DNA from: CAYXGE01 sp964464435
GTDB lineage: Bacteria > Pseudomonadota > Gammaproteobacteria > Burkholderiales > Methylophilaceae
NCBI GenBank assembly: GCA_964464435.1
Contig: CAYXGE010000048.1
Location: forward strand, 1 to 14,339
Length of the DNA stretch: 14,339 bases
Direction: 5' to 3'
Position 1 is the first letter of the stretch. Each line of letters begins with the position of its first letter. Both the position numbers and the translations under genes were made by a program. Shown here in pieces: positions 1 to 7,798 of the stretch. Under the pieces are notes generated by a model. It saw only the letters and a program-made list of their open reading frames with translations, was not told where the DNA came from and did not search any database.

Positions 1-988
1 CAATCAAAATTTTGTCATCGTCTTTTAATCCACTTTTAACGATGTACAAGTAAGGCAATTCGGCAGCAATGGTGATTAAGCGTTGCTCTACTTTGTTGGC
101 TTTGGTGACAACGTACACATAAGTTTTATCCAGAATTTCAAATGTGGCTTTTTGCGGAATAATCATGGCGTTTTTAAATGGGATAGCCATCAAGATATTG
201 CCCGTTTGGCCATGCCTTAGGGTTTCATTTGGGTTTGGAAACACCGCTCTAAACTCAATATTGCCCGTTTTATTGTCAAAATCAGCTTCAATGGTTTCAA
301 TCTTGCCTTCTTGGTTAAATACCTGACCATTCGCCAACCTTAATCCCACTTTCACCCGAGCTTGCTCTTCTTTACTGGCCTTATAAGATAAATACTCAGA
401 TTCTGGCACATTAAAATATACCCATACTTTGCTAATGTCCGATAAGGTCGTTAGCAACTCGCCTTCATCTACTAAGCTACCGTTACGCACATTAAAATGA
501 TCCATAATGCCGTCAAAAGGCGCATTAATATCAGTAAAATTTAAGTGCGTTTGCGCTACAGACATTTCTGCCTCAGCCTTGTTTAATTTAGCTTTAGCCA
601 GCGCTAGCTCATTGCTAGAAACAATGTTTTTTTCTGTTAATGCTTTGGTATTTTGATACTCTATACGCACTAACTCAGCCTCAGCTCGTGCCTTTTGTAG
701 ATCCGCTTGATACAGATTGGGCATAATTTTGAACATACGTTGCCCCTTTTTCACTTTTTGTCCTTCATCAACAAAAGTTTGCTGTAAATACCCTTTTTCT
801 AGAGCCCTTAATTCAATATGTTTAAAGGCACGAATTTGCGCGACATATTCTTTTGTGATTGATGTATCTTTGATTAAAGGAGAGGTCACCTCAAGTTTAG
901 GTAACTCCTCTTTTGTTGGTTCGGGATGTGAGCACGCACTCACCAAAGCGACTAAAAAACTTAATGCCACATACAATTTGCTATTCAT
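1..988 (-). CDS. RND efflux periplasmic adaptor lipoprotein (membrane fusion protein), 3' end cut off by the window
   Basis: This is the periplasmic adaptor that links an inner-membrane RND pump to an outer-membrane channel in tripartite efflux. From ATG at 988, 329 codons are visible. A signal peptide ends in a lipobox (LVSAC, Cys19), so the mature protein should be an inner-membrane-anchored lipoprotein. The first lipoyl-like half carries VDEGQKVKKGQ (about 73-83). A charged, heptad-rich alpha-hairpin spans about 91-150. The second lipoyl half contains INAPFDGIM (about 154-162) and is followed by beta-barrel sequence. The frame is still open at base 1; family members are usually about 350-400 residues, so some tens of C-terminal residues are missing. 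The pump gene would be expected beyond the left edge. A weak GGTGAG lies upstream of the start. The substrate cannot be told from the adaptor. The family call is firm. Confidence 0.87.
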   Translation of the reverse strand, partial: MNSKLYVALSFLVALVSACSHPEPTKEELPKLEVTSPLIKDTSITKEYVAQIRAFKHIELRALEKGYLQQTFVDEGQKVKKGQRMFKIMPNLYQADLQKARAEAELVRIEYQNTKALTEKNIVSSNELALAKAKLNKAEAEMSVAQTHLNFTDINAPFDGIMDHFNVRNGSLVDEGELLTTLSDISKVWVYFNVPESEYLSYKASKEEQARVKVGLRLANGQVFNQEGKIETIEADFDNKTGNIEFRAVFPNPNETLRHGQTGNILMAIPFKNAMIIPQKATFEILDKTYVYVVTKANKVEQRLITIAAELPYLYIVKSGLKDDDKILI

Positions 989-1070
989 GTTGATGACTCA
1001 CCATTCAAGATGTTTAAAATTAATGCATATACGCCAATGATTTTGAGCAATAAAACTCTATTAGCAGAGC

Positions 1071-1080
1071 GACCTAGGTC
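1071..1080. repeat. 10-bp perfect palindrome GACCTAGGTC, possible operator of the efflux adaptor gene
   Basis: GACCTAGGTC is its own reverse complement and lies about 85 bases upstream of the adaptor start codon, where an efflux repressor often binds. It does not extend beyond 10 bp, no matching promoter boxes stand out, and no regulator gene is visible beside it. This is a weak candidate only. Confidence 0.2.
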
Positions 1081-1144
1081 ACGTTTTAAATGCTATGCAA
1101 AGAAATAGAGCGGTTTCTAAGTTGAGCAAAAGGCAGATGCCAAT

Positions 1145-1244
1145 NNNNNNNNNNNNNNNNNNNNNNNNNNNNNNNNNNNNNNNNNNNNNNNNNNNNNNNN
1201 NNNNNNNNNNNNNNNNNNNNNNNNNNNNNNNNNNNNNNNNNNNN
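1145..1244. other. Assembly gap (100 Ns)
   Basis: This is a run of exactly 100 Ns, the same length as the other two runs in the window, as expected for a fixed-size placeholder. It interrupts whatever gene starts at 1409 on the minus strand, so its true length and the reading frame beyond it cannot be inferred here. Confidence 0.95.
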
Positions 1245-1409
1245 TCTTGGCTGTGAGGCGTCATCAATAAACTCAGTATTATTTGAAAACTGCGATACAA
1301 ACAATACCCATAAAGCAAAAAATATCACCGCCAAAGAAAGCAGGCTTTCATTTGGCTTCGTATTTTTTACACCATGCTTTAATGCAATGTTTTTGTAAGT
1401 TTGATTCAC
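1245..1409 (-). CDS. Unidentified protein, N-terminal fragment with one membrane segment, interrupted by a gap
   Basis: A possible GTG start at 1409 opens 55 codons before the N run. I do not recognise the protein. It has a polar, lysine-containing N-terminus, one strongly hydrophobic stretch at about residues 24-42 (LLSLAVIFFALWVLFVSQF), then an acidic tail (NNTEFIDDAS). This suggests a single-pass inner-membrane protein with its N-terminus in the cytoplasm. Beyond the gap (below 1145) the three frames end at different stops: one gives a hydrophobic stretch ending at a TGA near 1079, another ends at a TAA near 1086. The C-terminus therefore cannot be assigned. There is no clear Shine-Dalgarno sequence, only GAAAG. 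It lies on the same strand as the efflux adaptor and could belong to that unit, but this is not shown. Confidence 0.35.
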
Positions 1410-1615
1410 AAGCTTTCAACCATGTTTAACGACAAATTTTGCAAAACGGATTTTACTTTGTTTGTTTCACTTTTTTTAATTAACTTCACTAATAACGTCA
1501 GACTTCAAAAAATATTTAAAGTGCTACGAGTTTAATTCAATTCTAATGATTTCTCCATTTGTACAAGCATAAAGCGCGCCAAAAATATGTAAGAATCCGC
1601 TGATAGTTTACAAAA
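1410..1615. other. AT-rich intergenic stretch downstream of metH
   Basis: These 206 bases lie between the metH stop codon and the unidentified minus-strand fragment. I see no convincing rho-independent terminator for metH, no RNA gene and no repeat. Together with 989-1244 this makes over 600 bases with no securely identified gene. Confidence 0.6.
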
Positions 1616-4600
1616 TTAGCCCAAATTCGGCGCTAGCCAACGCTCCAAATAAGCTTTCTCTAAACCACGGCGTTTCGCCATATCTTCTAATTGGTCTGTG
1701 CCAATTTTATCTACGCTAAAGTATTTAGCTTCTTGATGCGCGAAGTAGAAGCCTGAAACAGCCGCGGCTGGGTTCATGGCAAAACTATCGGTCAGTTGCA
1801 TGTCAATTTCATCGCATTGCAAAAGCTTAAACATATCGGCTTTGACGGTATGGTCTGGGCATGCGGGGTAGCCAGGGGCGGGTCTGATGCCTTGGTATTC
1901 TTCTTTAATCAAAGCTTCATTGCTTAAGTTCTCACTTGCGGCATAGCCCCATAAATCAGTACGCACGCGGTAGTGCATGTATTCGGCAAAAGCTTCGGCA
2001 AGTCTATCTGCAATCGATTTAAACATAATGCTGCTGTAATCATCGTGCTCGGCTTCAAATTGCGCGAGGCGTTTTTCCATGCCTAAGCCGCCTGTCACTG
2101 CAAATAGGCCGATATAATCATCCGTACCTTTGGGCGCAATAAAATCAGCCAAGCATTGATTGGGGCGGGCAACGCCGTCAATCACGGGTTTCACCGTTTG
2201 CTGGCGCATGCCGTAGTAAGTGAAGGCGACTTGGCTGCGGGTTTCGTCGGTGTAGATTTCAATGTCGTCATCATTCACCGTGTTCGCAGGCATTAAAGCA
2301 ATGACGCCATTGGCGGTGAGCCAGCGGCCATCGATGATTTTTTTGAGCATGGCTTGGCCTTCAGCAAACACTTTAGTTGCCGCCTCGCCCACCACAGGGT
2401 CTTTTAAAATCGCGGGGTAGAAGCCTGCTAAATCCCAAGTTTGAAAGAACGGTGCCCAGTCGATATATTGCGCGATTAAGCTTAAATCAATATTTTTAAA
2501 CACGCGGCGACCGATAAACTTAGGTTTTACGGGCGCGTTTTCACCCGTGAAACTGAGTTTGGCTTTATTGGCACGCGCCTCTTCTAGCTTAAGTAAAGGC
2601 ACGCCTTTTTTGTTGGCATGTTGCTCACGCGCTTTAGCATAATCGGCCTGAATCTCTGCCAAGTATGCGCCGCGCGTCTCTGGCGTGAGCAGGTTTTGCA
2701 TCACGGTGACCGAGCGTGAGGCATCGGCTACGTAAATGACAGGGCCATCATAGTTAGGGGCGATTTTCACCGCGGTGTGGGCGCGCGAAGTGGTTGCGCC
2801 GCCTATGAGCAGCGGTGTTTTTGCGTCGTGAAAATGCGGGTCGCGTTGCATTTCTTTGGCAACATAGGCCATTTCTTCAAGTGATGGCGTAATGAGGCCT
2901 GACAAGCCAATAATATCGGCATTTTCGGCTTTGGCCATGGCAAGAATTTCTGCCGCTGGCACCATCACGCCCATGTTCACCACTTCAAAGTTGTTGCATT
3001 GCAGCACCACCGACACAATATTTTTGCCTATGTCATGCACATCGCCTTTAACAGTCGCTATCACCACTTTGCCTTTTGGTTTGGCTTTCACGCCTGTGCG
3101 CTGTTCTTCAAGCAGTTTTTCTTCTTCAATAAACGGAATCAAATGCGCCACGGCAGATTTCATCACGCGCGCGGATTTCACCACTTGTGGTAAGAACATT
3201 TTGCCTTGCCCGAATAAATCACCCACCACGTTCATGCCGTCCATGAGCGGGCCTTCAATCACATTGATGGGGCGGCCGCCTTTTGCCATGATTTGTTGTC
3301 TGGCTTCTTCAGTGTCTTCAACAATAAACTCAGTAATGCCATGCACCATGGCGTGTTCTAAGCGTTTTTCTACAGGCACTGGGTTTTCTGCTGTGCCGCG
3401 CCACTCTAGCGTTGCGGCTTCTTTTTTGCCGCCTGCTTTGAGTGTGCCAGCAAGCTCAATTAAACGCTCAGTAGGCGCAAGCAAATTGTTGGGGTCGGTG
3501 ATGCGATTGAGCACCACGTCTTCCACGCACTGTTTGAGTTCTGGCTCTAAATCGTCATACACACCCATCATGCCTGCATTGACGATGCCCATGGTCATAC
3601 CAGCTTGAATGGCGTGGTATAAGAACACGGTGTGAATGGCCTCACGTGCAGGGTCGTTGCCTCTAAAGCTAAAGCTCACATTAGAAACACCGCCCGAGAT
3701 TTTGGCATGTGGCAGGTTTTGTTTAATCCAGCGCGTGGCTTCAATAAAATCGACCGCGTAGTTGTTGTGTTCTTCAATACCCGTGGCGATGGCGAAGATG
3801 TTGGGGTCGAAAATAATATCTTCAGGCGGAAAATCTACCTCGTTTACCAATAAATCATAAGCGCGTTTGCAAATTTCAATCTTGCGCGCAAAGGTATCGG
3901 CTTGGCCTTTTTCATCAAACGCCATCACGATAATCGCCGCACCATAACGGCGGCACAGTTTGGCTTGGCGTAAAAATTCTTCCTCACCTTCTTTCATCGA
4001 AATCGAGTTAACAATCGCCTTGCCTTGCACGCATTTTAAACCTGCTTCGATGACGTTCCATTTTGAAGAGTCAATCATAATCGGCACGCGCGCAATATCA
4101 GGCTCTGAGGCCACTAAATTGAGGAATTTAGTCATGGCGGCCACGGCGTCTAACATGCCTTCGTCCATGTTGATGTCGATGATTTGTGCGCCGTTTTCTA
4201 CTTGTTGACGCGCCACGCTTAAGGCTTCTTCATATTGCTCGTTGATAATCATGCGCGCAAAGGCTTTTGAACCTGTGACGTTGGTGCGCTCGCCTACGTT
4301 AACAAACAGCGAATTTTCATCAATGGTAAATGGCTCTAAACCTGAAAGCTTGGTGTAGGGCGGCAATGTTGGCACTTTGCGCGGGGCAATGGGCGCAACT
4401 GCCTCGCTAATCGCTTTGATATGCGGCGGTGTCGTGCCGCAGCAGCCGCCAGCCACATTTAAAAAGCCGCTTTCGGCAAACTCTTTCACCAAGGCTGAGG
4501 TATCGGCAGGTTCTTCATCAAAGCCCGTATCAGACATTGGGTTAGGCAAGCCCGCGTTAGGGTAGATACACACAAAGGTATCTGCAATTTTTGAAAGCTC

Positions 4601-5395
4601 TTCTGCATATGGGCGCATCAGTGTTGCACCTAATGCACAGTTAAGGCCGATTGTGAGCGGTCTTGCGTGGCGCACTGAGTTCCAAAATGCCGCGACTGTT
4701 TGCCCAGATAAAATGCGACCAGAGGCATCAGTCACCGTGCCTGAAATCATAATTGGCAGGCGATTGCCTGTTTGGTCAAAGTAGGTTTCAATCGCAAACA
4801 GCGCTGCCTTACAGTTCAGCGTATCAAAAATGGTTTCTACTAATAGAATATCAGCGCCACCTTCAACCAAGGCAAAAGTCTGCTCTAAATAAGCTTTCAC
4901 CAACTGGTCAAAATTCACATTACGCGCGGCTGGGTCGTTCACATCAGGTGAAATCGAGGCCGTTTTAGGTGTTGGGCCAAGTGCGCCAGCCACAAAGCGT
5001 GGTTTGTCTGGCGTGCTATATTTAGCACAAGCGGCTTTTGCCAGCTTGGCAGATTGCACGTTCATCTCGTACACCAAATGCGCCATTTGGTAATCATCTT
5101 GCGCAACCGATGTCGCACCAAAGGTATTGGTTTCGATAATATCTGCGCCTGCGGCCAGATATTGCTCGTGTATTTCTTGNNNNNNNNNNNNNNNNNNNNN
5201 NNNNNNNNNNNNNNNNNNNNNNNNNNNNNNNNNNNNNNNNNNNNNNNNNNNNNNNNNNNNNNNNNNNNNNNNNNNNNNNCCGCGATAATCTTCTTCTGTG
5301 AGCTTGTAGCGTTGAATCATCGTGCCCATGGCACCATCTAAAATCATAATACGTTTGGCAAGAATTTCTCTTAGTTGTTTTTCGGTACTTGTCAT
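1616..5395 (-). CDS. metH: Cobalamin-dependent methionine synthase (5-methyltetrahydrofolate-homocysteine methyltransferase)
   Basis: This cytoplasmic enzyme transfers the methyl group of 5-methyltetrahydrofolate to homocysteine through methylcobalamin. All four modules are present, numbered from ATG 5395 and counting the gap as 34 codons. The homocysteine domain has zinc ligands at Cys253 (GLNCALG) and Cys318/Cys319 (GGCCGTT). The pterin domain starts near 360 (FVNVGERTNVTGS, DINMDEGMLD, IDSSKW). The B12 cap and binding domains carry the D-x-H-x-x-G motif (GDVHDIGKN, His787). The SAM reactivation domain carries RPAPGYPACP near 1171. It ends in WLAPNLG, as in E. coli. Start: ATG 5395 (MTSTEKQL) aligns end to end with the E. 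coli N-terminus; ATG 5410 is also in frame, and neither has a clear Shine-Dalgarno sequence. It lies 62 bases after comM on the same strand. An assembly gap removes part of the N-terminal domain. Confidence 0.97.
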   Translation of the reverse strand: MTSTEKQLREILAKRIMILDGAMGTMIQRYKLTEEDYRXXXXXXXXXXXXXXXXXXXXXXXXXXXXXXXXXXQEIHEQYLAAGADIIETNTFGATSVAQDDYQMAHLVYEMNVQSAKLAKAACAKYSTPDKPRFVAGALGPTPKTASISPDVNDPAARNVNFDQLVKAYLEQTFALVEGGADILLVETIFDTLNCKAALFAIETYFDQTGNRLPIMISGTVTDASGRILSGQTVAAFWNSVRHARPLTIGLNCALGATLMRPYAEELSKIADTFVCIYPNAGLPNPMSDTGFDEEPADTSALVKEFAESGFLNVAGGCCGTTPPHIKAISEAVAPIAPRKVPTLPPYTKLSGLEPFTIDENSLFVNVGERTNVTGSKAFARMIINEQYEEALSVARQQVENGAQIIDINMDEGMLDAVAAMTKFLNLVASEPDIARVPIMIDSSKWNVIEAGLKCVQGKAIVNSISMKEGEEEFLRQAKLCRRYGAAIIVMAFDEKGQADTFARKIEICKRAYDLLVNEVDFPPEDIIFDPNIFAIATGIEEHNNYAVDFIEATRWIKQNLPHAKISGGVSNVSFSFRGNDPAREAIHTVFLYHAIQAGMTMGIVNAGMMGVYDDLEPELKQCVEDVVLNRITDPNNLLAPTERLIELAGTLKAGGKKEAATLEWRGTAENPVPVEKRLEHAMVHGITEFIVEDTEEARQQIMAKGGRPINVIEGPLMDGMNVVGDLFGQGKMFLPQVVKSARVMKSAVAHLIPFIEEEKLLEEQRTGVKAKPKGKVVIATVKGDVHDIGKNIVSVVLQCNNFEVVNMGVMVPAAEILAMAKAENADIIGLSGLITPSLEEMAYVAKEMQRDPHFHDAKTPLLIGGATTSRAHTAVKIAPNYDGPVIYVADASRSVTVMQNLLTPETRGAYLAEIQADYAKAREQHANKKGVPLLKLEEARANKAKLSFTGENAPVKPKFIGRRVFKNIDLSLIAQYIDWAPFFQTWDLAGFYPAILKDPVVGEAATKVFAEGQAMLKKIIDGRWLTANGVIALMPANTVNDDDIEIYTDETRSQVAFTYYGMRQQTVKPVIDGVARPNQCLADFIAPKGTDDYIGLFAVTGGLGMEKRLAQFEAEHDDYSSIMFKSIADRLAEAFAEYMHYRVRTDLWGYAASENLSNEALIKEEYQGIRPAPGYPACPDHTVKADMFKLLQCDEIDMQLTDSFAMNPAAAVSGFYFAHQEAKYFSVDKIGTDQLEDMAKRRGLEKAYLERWLAPNLG
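5180..5279. other. Assembly gap inside metH (100 Ns)
   Basis: The frame continues on both sides. The codon entering the gap is GGN (Gly), matching the Gly that follows DFR in E. coli MetH, and the codon leaving it is the Gln just before E-I-H. From the remembered E. coli sequence about 25 residues (about 76 bases) are missing, not 100 bases, so the N run is probably a fixed placeholder that happens to keep the frame. Confidence 0.95.
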
Positions 5396-5457
5396 TGGAT
5401 TATTTTGCATGATGTTAAGTTATCAAAGTAGGCTACTAAATGCCCATTTTACCACGG

Positions 5458-6954
5458 CTAGCGGTTTATCTCATTGCGACGGTATTGAATCGCCTCTGCG
5501 ATATGTTGCGATTGAACTTGGGCACTATTAGCTAAATCGGCAATCGTACGTGCCACTTTTAAAATTCGGTGGTAGGCTCTGGCTGATAAGTTGAGTTTTG
5601 AAATGGCCGTCTTTAATAGGTGAGTCCCTGCTTCGTCAGGCAAGCAATATTGATCAATTTCCTTGGTAGTGAGTGCATGATTTGCTTTGCCTTGTCGCGC
5701 CATTTGCAATGCTCTCGCAAGATTCACACGCGCTCTAATTTGCTCGCTGGCTTCGCCTGTTGCTGCGCTCGTTAGTTCACTATCTTTAAGTGCTGGCACC
5801 TCAATATGCAAATCAATTCTATCTAATAATGGCCCTGATATTTTTGCACGATAACGTGCCACTTGGTCTGGCGTACAACGACACTTGTTATTGAAATGCC
5901 CCAAATAACCGCACGGGCAGGGGTTCATGGCAGCAATCAGTTGAAATTGCGCAGGAAAATCAGCTTGTCTTGCGGCTCGGCTAATGGTGATATGGCCACT
6001 CTCTAAAGGCTCGCGTAAGACCTCTAGCACTTTGCGATCAAACTCTGGCAACTCATCTAAAAATAATACGCCATGGTGTGCTAGCGAAATTTCACCAGGG
6101 CGAGGAATACCACCGCCCCCCACCAAAGCCACGCCAGACGCTGTGTGATGCGGTGCGCGATAAGGGCGACGTTTCCAAAGCTCAGTTTTAAATTGTCCGT
6201 TTAATGATTGAATAGCGGCAGACTCCAACGCTTCGCTTTCTGTCATTTCAGGCAAAATACCTGCAAAGCGTGATGCCAACATAGACTTACCCGTGCCCGG
6301 CGGCCCAGCCATCAACACACTGTGTCCACCCGCCGCCGCTATTTCAAGCGCACGCTTGGGCATGAGTTGCCCTTTTACTTCATTAAAATCGGGATAAAAA
6401 ACTGCCGTTTCTGCAAATGCTGTTTGATAAGGCTTAATAGGGGCTTTATCCGACAAATGCGCACACACCTCTAGTAAGCTATTAGCGGGCAAAATAGTAG
6501 CTGACTTCACCAAGCTTGCCTCTTCTGCACTACTTTGGGGCAAAATAAAGGCGCGACCATCTTGTGCGGCTTTGTAGGTCATTGCCAACGCACCCCTAAT
6601 AGGCCTTAGTTCCCCTGTTAGCGCTAATTCCCCAGCGATTTCGTACTGCGATAAGGCTTGGTGGGGGATTTGACCGCTGGCCGCCAAAATACCCAAAGCA
6701 ATAGGTAAATCATAGCGCCCACTCTCTTTAGGCAAATCAGCGGGGGCTAAATTAACGGTAATTCTTTTAGCAGGAAAATCAAACTGAGCAGTCTGCAAAG
6801 CCGCACGAACACGGTCTTTACTTTCTTTAACCTCAGCCTCAGGCAGCCCCACTATGGTAAAGCTTGGCAAGCCATTGGCAAGATGCACTTCAACAACCAC
6901 TTCTGGTGCATCCATCCCTGCCAATGCACGGCTATGTAAAACCGCTAAGCTCAT
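5458..6954 (-). CDS. comM: YifB/ComM-family Mg-chelatase-like AAA+ ATPase
   Basis: ComM is a hexameric AAA+ helicase shown in Vibrio and Acinetobacter to promote branch migration during natural transformation; it is also widespread in bacteria not known to be competent. The 498-residue protein has an N-terminal Lon-protease-like ChlI domain (about 1-180; TVNLAPADLPKE, GRYDLPIA), Walker A GPPGTGKS (217-224), Walker B LFLDE (297-301), a four-cysteine cluster (CPCG...CRC, Cys346, 348, 358, 360), the LLDRIDLH sensor segment, and a C-terminal Mg-chelatase helical domain with LSARAYHRILKVARTIADL. Length is normal for the family. Two ATGs are adjacent (6957 and 6954). AAAGGG at 6961-6966 lies 6 bases from the second, and the family usually begins MSLA, so 6954 is preferred. 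It sits 17 bases after ubiK, probably in one transcript. Confidence 0.95.
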   Translation of the reverse strand: MSLAVLHSRALAGMDAPEVVVEVHLANGLPSFTIVGLPEAEVKESKDRVRAALQTAQFDFPAKRITVNLAPADLPKESGRYDLPIALGILAASGQIPHQALSQYEIAGELALTGELRPIRGALAMTYKAAQDGRAFILPQSSAEEASLVKSATILPANSLLEVCAHLSDKAPIKPYQTAFAETAVFYPDFNEVKGQLMPKRALEIAAAGGHSVLMAGPPGTGKSMLASRFAGILPEMTESEALESAAIQSLNGQFKTELWKRRPYRAPHHTASGVALVGGGGIPRPGEISLAHHGVLFLDELPEFDRKVLEVLREPLESGHITISRAARQADFPAQFQLIAAMNPCPCGYLGHFNNKCRCTPDQVARYRAKISGPLLDRIDLHIEVPALKDSELTSAATGEASEQIRARVNLARALQMARQGKANHALTTKEIDQYCLPDEAGTHLLKTAISKLNLSARAYHRILKVARTIADLANSAQVQSQHIAEAIQYRRNEINR

Positions 6955-6971
6955 CATGCGCCCTTTAAGTG

Positions 6972-7220
6972 TTAATTGTTGTTTTTATGCAACTCTGATT
7001 CCAGCGTTATTAGCTTATTTTCAAGCATCGTTAACTTTTCTTGGGCTAAACGCAACACTTCTGCTTGCGCATCAAACTCTTCCCGCGACACAAGCTCCAA
7101 TTTGGTGAATGCGCCCTGTAATAGTGCGTTAATGTTAGCACGCACATCCGCCGCTGGTGAAGAACCGACTAATTCACTGATTTTATTTGATAAATCTTCA
7201 AAAAATTGAAACTTTGTCAT
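6972..7220 (-). CDS. ubiK: Ubiquinone biosynthesis accessory factor UbiK (YqiC/BMFP family)
   Basis: UbiK is a small coiled-coil protein that assists aerobic ubiquinone biosynthesis and interacts with the lipid-binding factor UbiJ in enterobacteria. The 82-residue protein has the family start (MTKFQFFEDLSNKISEL), a central segment typical of the family (ADVRANINALLQGAFTKLEL), the conserved VSREEFDAQAEVL stretch and a C-terminal leucine-heptad coiled coil (LENKLITLESEL, about 64-77). The start has an AGGA Shine-Dalgarno sequence 8 bases upstream. The ubiK-comM neighbourhood is common in betaproteobacteria. It is transcribed away from the torF-glnK-amtB operon, so 7221-7488 is a divergent control region. 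Confidence 0.93.
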   Translation of the reverse strand: MTKFQFFEDLSNKISELVGSSPAADVRANINALLQGAFTKLELVSREEFDAQAEVLRLAQEKLTMLENKLITLESELHKNNN

Positions 7221-7243
7221 GATGTTTTCCTAGGCTTTTAATC

Positions 7244-7271
7244 ATTTTAACAGGTTTTTGATGCATCACAA
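7244..7271 (-). promoter_or_regulatory. Possible sigma-70 promoter of ubiK-comM
   Basis: Read on the minus strand, TTGTGA (7266-7271) and TAAAAT (7244-7249) are spaced by 16 bases, with the -10 box about 24 bases before the ubiK ATG. The -35 box is weak. A 10-bp palindrome TGATGCATCA (7259-7268) overlaps the -35 element. Confidence 0.35.
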
Positions 7272-7311
7272 GACTCTTTTTTACACCAACTATATATATT
7301 TTAATATTAAA

Positions 7312-7324
7312 TATCAATTACTTA
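7312..7324 (+). promoter_or_regulatory. Candidate IHF-binding site upstream of the sigma-54 promoter
   Basis: TATCAATTACTTA matches every fixed base of the IHF consensus WATCAANNNNTTR. It lies about 70 bases upstream of the -24 element, where IHF commonly bends DNA to bring an enhancer-bound activator to sigma-54 polymerase. The region is very AT-rich, so a chance match is possible. Confidence 0.4.
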
Positions 7325-7392
7325 ATAAACATTTAATACAAAATACTTTTATTTAGTATCGTAAGTTAATGTTTATAATATATTTAACTTTA

Positions 7393-7408
7393 TGGCATGA
7401 GTGTTGCT
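7393..7408 (+). promoter_or_regulatory. Sigma-54 (RpoN) promoter of torF-glnK-amtB
   Basis: TGGCATG-AGTG-TTGCT fits the -24/-12 consensus TGGCACG-N4-TTGCW with one mismatch and exact spacing. Transcription should start near 7419, giving a leader of about 70 bases. RpoN control with NtrC is the usual mode for glnK-amtB. I did not find a convincing NtrC dyad (GCAC-N7-GTGC) in the roughly 160 bases upstream. Confidence 0.78.
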
Positions 7409-7488
7409 TGTGTTTTCTCGCTTAAGTTTAGTTGCTTAACATTAACTATAAAGCCAAAACAAGGCTTATTTATTAGAAAGGAAACACA

Positions 7489-7774
7489 ATGCGTCAATCA
7501 TTAATCGCATTAGCAGTATTAGGCACTTTAGCTTCATATAACGTTATGGCTGAGGAAGCTGCCGCTTCGCCAGCTGAACCTGCATCACCATGGACAGTCA
7601 CCAGCAACATTGGTTTTGTATCTGATTACTATTTCCGTGGTATTTCACAANNNNNNNNNNNNNNNNNNNNNNNNNNNNNNNNNNNNNNNNNNNNNNNNNN
7701 NNNNNNNNNNNNNNNNNNNNNNNNNNNNNNNNNNNNNNNNNNNNNNNNNNGTTACCGTAGGTCGCACATTCTAA
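7489..7774 (+). CDS. TorF-family putative outer-membrane porin, internal part missing in a gap
   Basis: TorF-family proteins (formerly a conserved proteobacterial hypothetical family) are predicted outer-membrane beta-barrels often encoded just before glnK-amtB; the substrate is unproven, but a role in passage of small nitrogen compounds is plausible. Visible at the N-terminus (54 codons) are a signal peptide with likely cleavage after VMA (residue 21), a short Ala/Pro/Glu-rich linker and the first beta-strand with the family signature SDYYFRGISQ. After the gap, GTT ACC GTA GGT CGC ACA TTC TAA reads VTVGRTF-stop, a typical terminal barrel strand ending in Phe. That end is out of frame with the start if the Ns are counted as 100, so the true gap must be a multiple of three; a usual length of about 230-260 residues implies some 170-200 missing codons. 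AAAGGA (7477-7482) is well placed before the ATG. Confidence 0.85.
7651..7750. other. Assembly gap inside torF (100 Ns, true length much larger)
   Basis: The gap begins exactly at a codon boundary of torF (after Gln54) and ends exactly before the codon that starts VTVGRTF-stop. A length of 100 would frameshift the gene, so the number of Ns cannot be the true size. Confidence 0.95.
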
Positions 7775-7798
7775 TCTCGCAATGATTTAGCTGTAAAA

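Noticed and set aside
1079..1318. An open frame crossing the first N run on the minus strand
   Set aside because: The N run has unknown length, so frames cannot be joined across it; no Shine-Dalgarno sequence or family feature supports it.
2892..3608. A 238-codon open frame antisense to metH
   Set aside because: It lies wholly inside the conserved metH coding sequence, shows no recognisable domain, and is explained by the codon bias of the opposite strand.
5411..5457. A possible riboswitch (SAM, SAH or cobalamin) in front of metH
   Set aside because: Only 47 bases separate comM from the first metH ATG, too short for these aptamers, and no characteristic motif is seen.
7231..7392. A search for an NtrC dyad upstream of the torF-glnK-amtB promoter
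   Set aside because: TGCATCAC and similar half-matches occur, but none has the GCAC-N7-GTGC arrangement, so no site is called.
7751..7785. A C-terminus for the porin read straight through the 100 Ns
   Set aside because: The family-typical ending VTVGRTF-stop is in a different frame, so this reading is a gap-length artefact.
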